Below, in pieces: positions 47,146 through 54,570 of a stretch of DNA of 64,000 nucleotides. The stretch covers positions 88,746-152,745 of the forward strand of contig NZ_JAIPPU010000009.1 of NCBI RefSeq assembly GCF_026646375.1, in the 5' to 3' direction. The notes below the pieces were generated by a model, which made no database searches, was not told the origin of the DNA, and saw only the letters and a list, made by a program, of their open reading frames with translations. This stretch comes from Acetobacterium wieringae (GTDB lineage: Bacteria > Bacillota > Clostridia > Eubacteriales > Eubacteriaceae). A program made the position numbers and the translations under genes. The first letter of the stretch is position 1, and every line of letters begins with the position of its first letter.

Positions 47146-48198
47146 ATGCGTTTTTTGGATCTGGTCAACTATGGCCGCCGCAACGATTGTTCAGACATTC
47201 ATTTATCCCGGGAACTGCCCCCGGTTTTTCGCAAAAACGGCCGGCTCTATCAGAGCGATTTTGAGCACAATCCGCAGCTGATTGAACAGCTGATTTTTAG
47301 CATCCTGACCCCGGCCGAGCGCAAGAAGCTGGAAGATGGCGCTGATCTGGATTTTTGTCATGTCACCCCGGAAGGGTTACGGCAGCGGGTTAATATCTAT
47401 AAACAGCAGGGCAGCTATGCGGCTGCCATCCGGCTGCTTAATGATACCATCCCCAGTTTTGAGGAGCTCAAGCTGCCACCGATTATCCGCAAGCTGGCAT
47501 CAGAGCCCCGGGGCCTGATTTTAATTACTGGGCCTACTGGTAGCGGAAAATCGACCACTCTGGCTTCGATGATCGACTACATCAATATGAATCGAGCAGT
47601 TCATATCTTAACCATTGAAGACCCGGTGGAGTATAAGCATACGCACAAGCACAGCATTGTCCATCAGCGGGAAATCGGGGTCGATGCCAGTTCCTTTGCC
47701 GCCGCTCTGCGGTCATCCCTGCGGGAAGACCCGGATGTTATTCTGGTGGGGGAAATGCGTGACTACGAAACCGTATCAGCCGCCGTCACCGCCGCTGAAA
47801 CGGGGCATCTGGTGCTGTCGACCCTACATACCATTGGGGCCGCCAACACCATTGACCGGATCATCGACGTTTTTCCACCCCACAGCCAACAGCAGATCCG
47901 TACCCAGCTGTCCAGCATTTTAAAAGGGGTTGTTACTCAGCAGCTGGTGCCGCTGGCCGATGGCTCCGGCCGGATGGCCGCCCTGGAGGTGCTGATTGGC
48001 ACCGATGCGGTCTTAAACCTGATCCGTGAGAATAAAACTCACCAACTGGCCTCAGTGATGCAGACCGGCGGCCGAGATGGCATGAAAACTCTCAATGCTG
48101 ATCTGGCGATGCTGGTTCGGGATCAGAAAATCAGCTACGAGGTCGGCCTTGAATGGGCTAGCGATAAGCAGGAGTTTAACCAGTATTTTGGGCGATAG
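47146..48198 (+). CDS. pilT: Type IV pilus retraction ATPase
   Basis: 350 residues, PilT length. Walker A 'GPTGSGKSTTLASM' near residue 128, Walker B 'DPDVILVGEMRD' near 195, and the His box 'ETGHLVLSTLHT' near 218 are clear. It disassembles pilin for retraction and twitching. It has no N-terminal c-di-GMP motif. GGGAGG precedes the ATG. It follows pilB directly. A hairpin GGGCGGTT-CTC-AACCGCCC lies 37 bases after the stop. Confidence 0.95.
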   Translation: MRFLDLVNYGRRNDCSDIHLSRELPPVFRKNGRLYQSDFEHNPQLIEQLIFSILTPAERKKLEDGADLDFCHVTPEGLRQRVNIYKQQGSYAAAIRLLNDTIPSFEELKLPPIIRKLASEPRGLILITGPTGSGKSTTLASMIDYINMNRAVHILTIEDPVEYKHTHKHSIVHQREIGVDASSFAAALRSSLREDPDVILVGEMRDYETVSAAVTAAETGHLVLSTLHTIGAANTIDRIIDVFPPHSQQQIRTQLSSILKGVVTQQLVPLADGSGRMAALEVLIGTDAVLNLIRENKTHQLASVMQTGGRDGMKTLNADLAMLVRDQKISYEVGLEWASDKQEFNQYFGR

Positions 48199-48234
48199 CT
48201 GGGTTATCACAATAACGTTTATTTGAATTCGTAG

Positions 48235-48253
48235 GGGCGGTTCTCAACCGCCC
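48235..48253. repeat. Small GC-rich inverted repeat after pilT
   Basis: GGGCGGTT (48235-48242), CTC, AACCGCCC (48246-48253). No T-run follows, so it looks like a REP-type or mRNA 3' end stem rather than a terminator. The 120 bases after it, up to the first riboswitch, show no gene. Confidence 0.5.
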
Positions 48254-48379
48254 GAACAAAGTTATGTCGTAGCAAAACTCAAGTTTACTAGACGATATTA
48301 CCAAAAGCACAATGGCTGTATATGCATTCCCCGCAATTCCTTTACAAAAGAATGGTTTATAAACGGTGTAATTCAGGAC

Positions 48380-48478
48380 GGGTTGCTAAAAAAACAGATG
48401 TAAGTCTAAGACGCGAAGCTTCTAGGTCGACGTTATGATGGTGGTTGAAACGCCAGCTAATAGGACAGCCGGTTATCA
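48380..48478 (+). ncRNA. c-di-GMP-I (GEMM) riboswitch, first of a tandem pair
   Basis: The core 'AGACGCGAAGCTTCTAGGTC' at about 48409-48428 matches the conserved GACGC-AAGC-GG element with a few changes. It is followed by a second arm 'GTGGTTGAAACGCCAGC' and the 'ACAGCCGG' closing region. The match is less perfect than that of the second copy. A terminator follows directly. Confidence 0.75.
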
Positions 48479-48494
48479 GTGCTGTAGTTTTTTT
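48465..48494 (+). terminator. Terminator of the first c-di-GMP riboswitch
   Basis: ACAGC (48465-48469) and GCTGT (48481-48485) close a stem that overlaps the 3' side of the aptamer, followed by seven T. Confidence 0.7.
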
Positions 48495-48561
48495 ATGCCT
48501 GGAAAGGAATCCTTGGTGCAGAGACTGGAGCAAGAATTGTCACAAATTTGTAAACTTTAAC

Positions 48562-48590
48562 TTGACTTTTTAATGGGTATCAACTAAGAT
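48562..48590 (+). promoter_or_regulatory. Promoter between the two riboswitches
   Basis: TTGACT (48562-48567), a 17-base spacer and TAAGAT (48585-48590). It would let the second riboswitch and the pilin gene be transcribed independently of the first switch. Confidence 0.55.
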
Positions 48591-48610
48591 TAAACCTAAG
48601 TAAAATCAGA

Positions 48611-48702
48611 AAAAGGCAAAACAGGGGAAACCCTGGGACGCAAAGCTACAGGGTCTACAGCCGTGGTTAGTCCAGTAAACCGCCACGCTACGACAGCCAG
48701 CT
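48611..48702 (+). ncRNA. c-di-GMP-I (GEMM) riboswitch, second of a tandem pair
   Basis: Near-consensus: 'AAAAGGCAAA', the CAGGG-GAAA-CCCTG stem with a GNRA loop, 'GGACGCAAAGCTACAGGGTC' at 48636-48655, a second arm ending in 'CGCCACGCTACGACAGCCAGC'. A clean terminator follows at 48703-48730 and the pilin gene starts about 150 bases later. Confidence 0.95.
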
Positions 48703-48730
48703 GCCGCACGGTATCAGTGCGGCTTTTTTT
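48703..48730 (+). terminator. Terminator of the second c-di-GMP riboswitch
   Basis: GCCGCAC (48703-48709) and GTGCGGC (48717-48723) pair around seven bases and are followed by seven T. The left arm begins in the 3' part of the aptamer, so ligand binding can affect it. Confidence 0.88.
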
Positions 48731-48883
48731 GAGCCCAAAAGTGACAATAGGGGAGCGGGATTAAGGCAAAAAACCAGAGATTGTGAGATAATCATTCTTA
48801 GCTGATAACAAGTATCGTATAGAAGTCATCGCCGGCGCAGATGATCATATAAAGCAAAAAACGAAGTGTAAGGAGAAATGCAA

Positions 48884-49438
48884 ATGGAGTTAATTAACAA
48901 GATACGGAAAAGCAGAAAAGGGTTTACCCTAGTGGAAATTATTGTGGTATTGGTGATTTTGGCGATCTTGGCGGCATTTACGATTCCGGCAATGTTGGGA
49001 TTTGTGAATGATGCAAAAGGAAAGGCATATATTGCGGAAGCAAGAGAAGTTTATGTTGCAGCACAAGCGACGGCGACAGAGATGATAGCTGATGGGTCAC
49101 TTAATGATGGAGACTTAACAGCAGATTTGGACTCAACATCTGTGAAAGCATCTTCGGCACCTACAGCATCGTCAACAGCGGATAATAACGCAAGTTATCA
49201 GATGAAAAAATATTTGGATGTAAGCTTAGGTGGAGATATCACGATTTCTGCTGATGATGTAGCTACAGTTCCTACGGTTGCTACTCTAGGTGGTACTGAA
49301 TCGGCTTGGACTGTAACTGTGGGGACTGGTGCAGCTTCAACAGCTAAAACTGGGAAAATAGAAACGCTTATATATTATAAAAACGGATATATTGTAACGA
49401 TAAAAGATGACAAGTCAACGGTTTCGAAAATGTCATAA
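48884..49438 (+). CDS. Major type IV pilin (prepilin)
   Basis: 184 residues from ATG 48884, which has AAGGAG eight bases upstream; an ATG six bases earlier lies too close to it. The leader is short and basic ('MELINKIRKSRKG'), and the cleavage site is 'KG-FTLVE' with the conserved Glu5, followed by the hydrophobic helix 'IIVVLVILAILAAFTIPAM'. The rest is a Ser/Thr/Ala-rich globular part without the usual disulfide Cys pair. PilD, encoded at 50191, would process it. A strong terminator follows. Tandem c-di-GMP riboswitches upstream should control its amount. Confidence 0.93.
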   Translation: MELINKIRKSRKGFTLVEIIVVLVILAILAAFTIPAMLGFVNDAKGKAYIAEAREVYVAAQATATEMIADGSLNDGDLTADLDSTSVKASSAPTASSTADNNASYQMKKYLDVSLGGDITISADDVATVPTVATLGGTESAWTVTVGTGAASTAKTGKIETLIYYKNGYIVTIKDDKSTVSKMS

Positions 49439-49470
49439 AGTTAAATTCATATCCTATGCGCCATAGGTTT

Positions 49471-49528
49471 TTCTCCCCCTCCCAGGCGCAAGCCCGTCAT
49501 CGGGTTTGCGGGGATGGGGAGATTTTTT
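49471..49528 (+). terminator. Strong terminator after the pilin gene
   Basis: A long G/C-rich stem (TCTCCCC with GGGGAGA, inner GCAAGCCCG with CGGGTTTGC, loop TCAT) ends in six T. The remaining bases to 49772 show only a possible promoter and no gene. Confidence 0.9.
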
Positions 49529-49772
49529 ATTTATGCCGTCCAGATAAACGGGCTTTTAACCTGTAGTTGACTTGCTAAAAATGGTTCTAACCGAACCATA
49601 CCGAAAGTGTCAGTTTATGAACACTGTTTCCAACTACTGCTAAAAAAGCCAAATTTTTACATTCCTTTAAGCCAATCCGGCGGATCACATGGTAAAATGA
49701 ACCAACGTTTTATCGTTAATCATTGCTGTCAAGGCTAAAGCGCTGTAGCGTCGCATTTCCAGGAGGTAAACC

Positions 49773-50171
49773 GTGAACCCAATTGCCAAATATCAGTTTC
49801 CTCCTGCCAAAAACGAACCGGTCGCCTTTGACCGGGGGTTTCCCTTGGCGGTGGTCAGTATCCTTTTTTTTGTGGTGGTGATTATTGCAGGTCTGGTGCT
49901 CAGCAGCCAGCACAGCATTGATGCCGCCAATGCCCGGCTGGTCTATCTGGCTGCTCAGGCCAGAGCCATCGAGTCGGTGGCATCCGGTCACTACCAAGTG
50001 CCGATGCAGGCCGACCTGATTGATTACATCGGTAATGAAGTCAATCAGGATGCGGTCATTACCGTGATCGATGAAAACCGGGATGCCACCATCGATTATG
50101 TTATCTATCGCCGGGGCGGTCGGGTCACCAGCTATGCCCCCGGAAACCTTGAAGTAACCAAAGAAGATTAA
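49773..50171 (+). CDS. Single-pass membrane protein in the pilus cluster
   Basis: 132 residues from GTG 49773, with AGGAGG at 49761-49766. A basic/aromatic N-terminus of about 25 residues, one membrane helix ('LAVVSILFFVVVIIAGLVL'), then a small outside domain of about 85 residues ('YLAAQARAIESVASGHYQ', 'VITVIDENRDATIDYVIYRRGG'). It lacks a prepilin cleavage site but is built like a pilin: an N-terminal helix with a small beta domain. It is followed 19 bases later by pilD. Not recognised; probably a pilus accessory protein. Confidence 0.7.
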   Translation: MNPIAKYQFPPAKNEPVAFDRGFPLAVVSILFFVVVIIAGLVLSSQHSIDAANARLVYLAAQARAIESVASGHYQVPMQADLIDYIGNEVNQDAVITVIDENRDATIDYVIYRRGGRVTSYAPGNLEVTKED

Positions 50172-50190
50172 TGCGAAAGGAAAAAGCCCG

Positions 50191-50955
50191 ATGGTTGCAC
50201 TGTTTCAATTTATCCTTTACCTCTATATTTTCGTCATCGGCATGGTCATCGGCAGTTTTCTTAACGTTGTCATTTATCGGGTACCCCGGGAGATTTCGGT
50301 GGCCAAGGGCCGTTCCTTTTGCCCGAACTGCAATGCTCCAATCAAGGGCTATCACAATATTCCGGTCTTTAGTTATTTCTGGCTGCGGGGTAAATGTGTC
50401 GATTGCGGCGAGCCTATCGCTATCCGCTATCCACTGGTCGAACTGTTTGCCGGGCTACTGGCAGTGCTGATTTTTGCGGTCTACGGTTTTTCCTTTGAGT
50501 GGCTGGTAGTGTTCTCAGCCGGTGCTATCCTGATTTGCATCACGATGATCGATTTTGATACCATGACGATTCCCAACGGTCTGATCATTGCCCTGATAAT
50601 TCCGGCATTACTCAGTTTTTTTGTTTTCCCGCAGGTTGGGTTGCTGTCCCGGGTCATTGGCATTGTTGTGATTAGCCTGCCGATGCTGGTACTGGCACTT
50701 TTTATACCCGATGCCTTTGGCGGCGGTGACATCAAACTGATGGCGGTGGCTGGGTTTATGCTGGGCTGGGGTAACACCCTGCTGGCGACCTTTATTGGTG
50801 TTGTTCTGGGTGGGGTGGTGGCTGTTTATCTACTGGTAAAAAAAACGGCTGATAAACATATGGCCTTCGGCCCTTATTTAGCCATTGGTATTATGACAGC
50901 ATTATTATTTGGTGATATAATAATAGGATGGTATCTTAACCTGTTTGGGTTATAA
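50191..50955 (+). CDS. pilD: Prepilin peptidase
   Basis: 254 residues with about eight membrane helices. The N-terminal cytosolic zinc loop has the Cys pairs 'CPNC' near residue 47 and 'CVDC' near 69. Catalytic Asp residues are in 'MIDFDTMTIPN' near 117 and the 'GGGDIKLMA' GxGD motif near 178. It cleaves prepilin leaders and methylates the new N-terminus. It would process the pilin at 48884 and the minor pilins at 56869 and 57282. It lies before pilC. Confidence 0.94.
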   Translation: MVALFQFILYLYIFVIGMVIGSFLNVVIYRVPREISVAKGRSFCPNCNAPIKGYHNIPVFSYFWLRGKCVDCGEPIAIRYPLVELFAGLLAVLIFAVYGFSFEWLVVFSAGAILICITMIDFDTMTIPNGLIIALIIPALLSFFVFPQVGLLSRVIGIVVISLPMLVLALFIPDAFGGGDIKLMAVAGFMLGWGNTLLATFIGVVLGGVVAVYLLVKKTADKHMAFGPYLAIGIMTALLFGDIIIGWYLNLFGL

Positions 50956-50989
50956 TAATTTAAGCGAAAATCAAAAACGGAGGACACCC

Positions 50990-52174
50990 ATGCCGGTTTA
51001 TAAATATACAGCCAAAAATTTGCAGTCCCAGCTAATCAAGGGCACCATGGAGGCCACATCGCCAGAGACGGTGCGCCGCACCCTGCGGCAAAACAATGAG
51101 TTTGCCCTGAAAATTAATGAGGTACGACAGCATCATAAGGTCTACAAACTCAAACCGATGGAGTTGTCCGATTTTTCCCGACAGATTGCCAGCATGCTGG
51201 GGTCGGGCATCACGATGATCCGGGCCATCAAAATCATGGAAGAGCGGGACATTAAACCAGCGATCAAAAAGGTTTATGGACTTTTGTATCAGGAGATCCA
51301 GCGGGGAAATACCCTCTCTTATGCGATGGAGTTAACTGACGGTTCTTTTCCGGAACTTTTGATTAACATGTATAAATCCGGCGAGGCCAGTGGTCAGATG
51401 GAGGGTACCGCCCGGAAAATGGCCGATCATTATGAGAAGGAACACAAACTACGGGGCAAAATTAAAAGCGCCATGACCTACCCGGTGATCCTCTTTTTCA
51501 TCACCATTGCGGTGGTGGTGCTGATATTCACCCTGATTCTGCCCCAGTTTTTTACCCTTTTTGAAGGGATTGAACTGCCTGCAATTACCCAGCTGATGAT
51601 TTCAATCAGTAATTCCATGACAACCTACTGGTATATCTATATTATCGGATTATTGGTCGCTATTGCACTGGGTGGTTTTTTAGTGACGATTCCCCAGGTC
51701 AAAAAAGCCCTGGATCATTTTAAACTAAAAATCCCCAAGATCGGTAAGCTTTTAAAAATTATTTATACCGCCCGTTTTGCCAGAACCCTGAGTTCGCTTT
51801 ATTCCAGCGGTCTGGCGATGATCAATGCCCTGACCATCAGCGGAGCGACCATTGGTAACAGCTATTTGCAGGGGCAGTTTTCCGGGGCCATTGAGCAGGT
51901 GCGCAATGGCGAGCCCCTGTCGGCTTCAATCCAGACCATTGACGGCTTTGATGCCAAGCTGGTGTCGACCATTTATATTGGTGAGGAATCCGGGAATCTT
52001 GACAGTATGCTGGAATCGGTGGCTGATTCTTTTGATTACGAGGCCGAAATGGCCACTACCCGGCTGGTTACGTTTATTGAACCGGTTATGATCATCATTA
52101 TGGCAGTCATCGTTGGTGGGATCATGTTGTCCGTCATGCTCCCAATTATGACCTTATACCAAAATATCGGATAG
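50990..52174 (+). CDS. pilC: Type IV pilus inner-membrane platform protein
   Basis: 394 residues from ATG 50990, set by CGGAGG at 50979-50984; the longer frame from a TTG at 50945 overlaps pilD and has no ribosome site. Two copies of the GspF/PilC domain, each with hydrophobic helices near 165-230 and 360-390. The family start 'YKYTAKNLQSQLIKGTMEA' and the repeat signatures 'FSRQIASMLGSGITMIRAI' and 'FARTLSSLYSSGLAMINAL' are visible. It anchors the pilin assembly machine and contacts PilB and PilT. Confidence 0.94.
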   Translation: MPVYKYTAKNLQSQLIKGTMEATSPETVRRTLRQNNEFALKINEVRQHHKVYKLKPMELSDFSRQIASMLGSGITMIRAIKIMEERDIKPAIKKVYGLLYQEIQRGNTLSYAMELTDGSFPELLINMYKSGEASGQMEGTARKMADHYEKEHKLRGKIKSAMTYPVILFFITIAVVVLIFTLILPQFFTLFEGIELPAITQLMISISNSMTTYWYIYIIGLLVAIALGGFLVTIPQVKKALDHFKLKIPKIGKLLKIIYTARFARTLSSLYSSGLAMINALTISGATIGNSYLQGQFSGAIEQVRNGEPLSASIQTIDGFDAKLVSTIYIGEESGNLDSMLESVADSFDYEAEMATTRLVTFIEPVMIIIMAVIVGGIMLSVMLPIMTLYQNIG

Positions 52175-52185
52175 GAAGGCTCTAT

Positions 52186-53697
52186 ATGCAGACACTCGTC
52201 TATTTTTCCAATGATGGCATTCAGGTCCTCCAGGGCATCGTCAAGAAGGGCCGATTGACTATCACTAATTATAAAACATTACCGGTCGAGGCCGGGGCCC
52301 TGATTAATGGGGTCATTACCAATGAAGAAGTGGTAAGAGAAACGATCGCAGAAGCGCTTAAGGAAAGTCCCAAACTTTTTAAAAATATGAAACTGATCAT
52401 CGACAGCAGTTTGATTCTTACCAAAACCGTGGAGGTGCCAAAGCTTAAGCCCCGGGAGCTGGAAGCGCTGGCGGCAGCGGAGTTTGATGAGTCGGCGGGA
52501 AATTATGATGAGTTGGTGGTGGACTATACTCCGATTTCCGGATCAAGCAGCAATCGCATCTTTTGCTGTGGAATTGAAAAGCGGGTCATTGAATCTTATG
52601 TGACGCTTTTTGCCAGTCTGAAAATTCAGATTCGGAGTATGGATGTAGGTCTCAACACAATGATCCAATATGTCACAGCCACTCGGGATTTTCGGGGAAT
52701 GACCTTTGCCCTCAATATTCTGGATGGGAAAAATCTGGTTTCACTGTTGTTTGAGAATGGCATTTTTATTTTTTCGACCCGTTCCCGGCTGCTTGCCGAG
52801 CGAGGCACTGAGGCCTTTGCTCAGGAACTTAACGGAAAACTGTCATCGTTGATCCAATTCAATAAATCCCAAAAATCTGAACACCCTTTAAATATGAGTC
52901 TCTATGCCGGGCTGGATGAATTTGAACTGGAGGGGCTTAGGGCATTAAACTTTGATCCGGATCTGAATGTGTTTGCTTTGCCCCAGACGCCTAATATAAA
53001 GACTGGTTTTGTCATGGACGAGGTGTTTGATTTTGGCAGTTTGATTTATCCCAGTGCCGGATTTTTTTCGGGATCTAGACCACTCAACCTTTTTGCCGCC
53101 TACCGCAAAAGCAATGCCGTAAAAAAAGTGCTGCCGTTTGAATATAAAGTGTTGATTTTTCCCGTCGTCATGATTCTGTTTTTTTTGATCACGTTTGGGG
53201 TTCTCTTTGGTTTGAAATACAGTGCCGGGAAACGGTTAGAAGAGATGAATGCCTATATCAGTGATGCCAACAATCAGGCGGAATATCTTCAGGCCAAGCA
53301 GCTAACCGATGAGGTTAACAGCATTCAGGTCGAGATCGCTAACATTGAAACGATTAATGCGGCGATTAGCAGCAATCCCGATCTGGGATCAGCGATAATG
53401 AACAGTCTTGCAACCCAGGGTAATGGGGTGATAACGCTAAATGCGTTGGAATATGATGGTATTACCGGAGCCATTCACATTGTAGCGACGGCCAATAACG
53501 AAAAGGAAGCGGCCCGCTATATTGATCGCTTAAAAAGCACATCTTACTTTACTCAGGTTGATTACACCGGCTATGCTCAGGTCAGTGGAACCCAGACAAC
53601 CACCAGCAGTACGGCAACGAGTTCCAGTACAAGCAATACGATTCTGGGCTATGGCTTTTCGGCAGATGCCTATCTGAAAGCGGGTGTGGTCCAATGA
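52186..53697 (+). CDS. PilM-PilN fusion protein
   Basis: 503 residues. Residues 1-305 follow the PilM actin-like fold ('LVYFSNDGIQVLQGIVKKGR', 'VPKLKPRELEALAAAEF', 'IRSMDVGLNTMIQYV'). A membrane helix lies at about 324-346 ('VLIFPVVMILFFLITFGVLFG'), and the rest is PilN-like, with a coiled region ('LEEMNAYISDANNQAEYLQA') and a ferredoxin-like fold. In most systems these are two proteins joined by the short PilN N-terminal peptide; here they are one chain, which would fix them 1:1. It ends in a Thr/Ser-rich stretch. It overlaps the PilO-like gene by four bases. Confidence 0.85.
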   Translation: MQTLVYFSNDGIQVLQGIVKKGRLTITNYKTLPVEAGALINGVITNEEVVRETIAEALKESPKLFKNMKLIIDSSLILTKTVEVPKLKPRELEALAAAEFDESAGNYDELVVDYTPISGSSSNRIFCCGIEKRVIESYVTLFASLKIQIRSMDVGLNTMIQYVTATRDFRGMTFALNILDGKNLVSLLFENGIFIFSTRSRLLAERGTEAFAQELNGKLSSLIQFNKSQKSEHPLNMSLYAGLDEFELEGLRALNFDPDLNVFALPQTPNIKTGFVMDEVFDFGSLIYPSAGFFSGSRPLNLFAAYRKSNAVKKVLPFEYKVLIFPVVMILFFLITFGVLFGLKYSAGKRLEEMNAYISDANNQAEYLQAKQLTDEVNSIQVEIANIETINAAISSNPDLGSAIMNSLATQGNGVITLNALEYDGITGAIHIVATANNEKEAARYIDRLKSTSYFTQVDYTGYAQVSGTQTTTSSTATSSSTSNTILGYGFSADAYLKAGVVQ

Positions 53698-54467
53698 AAA
53701 AGCTGACGAAGCGAGAAAAGCTGCTGATTTACATTTTAGGTTGTTTTCTGATCGGCTTTTTTGGGATTTATTTTGTGGTATTACCAAGTATTCAAAGCTA
53801 TCAAGTGGTTAACGATCAGGCTGATGAGGCCCAGTTTACCAAAGAATCGATGGAAATGGCGATTGATGCCATCCCGTCTACCATGGAGGCCCGGGATGCG
53901 GCAACAGTGACATTGACCAGTATGAAAGTGGGTTTTCCGCAGCAATTGACCAATGAAGGGCTGGATATGCTGCTGACTCAGCTCTGTCTGGATTACAGTT
54001 TATCGCCCCGGGTGTTATCAATTGCCAGCAATGGTATGGCAGATGTGTTGGTTTTTATTCCTTATACCTCAGATGATGCTGCATCAGCAGCAGTTGGAAC
54101 AGGAAGCACCACCAATACGGGAACGGAGACTGCGACCGAAGATGTCACCTCAAATAACACCACGGGTGAAACCGCGGATACTACGAGTACGGATAGCACA
54201 GAAACTGCCGCTGGGGTTCAAACCCTGATCGGAGTAGTCAACATGGAAGTGACTGGCACTCAAGCGAACTTTTACCGGCTACTTGATGCTGTAGCAGCCA
54301 GACCGGATATGGTGATTACGGCTTTTGAGATTGAACCGGAGACAGCGACAACCGGGTCAACCAATACGTCCGGCACAGCAGGATCCACAACCGCTGGAAT
54401 TGCAAAACTGGACGGTGGCAAGGTGGCGATTAATGTGACCTTTGAGGTTTATATGATGGCAAAATAA
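53694..54467 (+). CDS. PilO-like pilus alignment protein
   Basis: 257 residues. A short cytoplasmic start, one membrane helix ('LLIYILGCFLIGFFGIYFVV') at about 10-30, a coiled region, and a domain interrupted by a long Thr/Ser/Gly-rich linker at about 130-175 and a second low-complexity stretch near 225. The position after PilM-PilN and the layout fit PilO, although sequence similarity to known PilO is weak by eye. It overlaps the fusion gene by four bases (ATGA), so it should be made with it. Confidence 0.78.
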   Translation: MKKLTKREKLLIYILGCFLIGFFGIYFVVLPSIQSYQVVNDQADEAQFTKESMEMAIDAIPSTMEARDAATVTLTSMKVGFPQQLTNEGLDMLLTQLCLDYSLSPRVLSIASNGMADVLVFIPYTSDDAASAAVGTGSTTNTGTETATEDVTSNNTTGETADTTSTDSTETAAGVQTLIGVVNMEVTGTQANFYRLLDAVAARPDMVITAFEIEPETATTGSTNTSGTAGSTTAGIAKLDGGKVAINVTFEVYMMAK

Positions 54468-54570
54468 AGAACGTTAACTATCTGGCATGAGAAAAAGATC
54501 GCAATAGCGGTCTGCTTTGTAGGTGAAACGGTTTTTTAGCGAGTGGCACAAAATATGGTGGAGGTTTACC

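Noticed and set aside
48231..48253. Terminator directly after pilT
   Set aside because: The GGGCGGTT/AACCGCCC stem lacks a following T-run; kept only as an inverted repeat.
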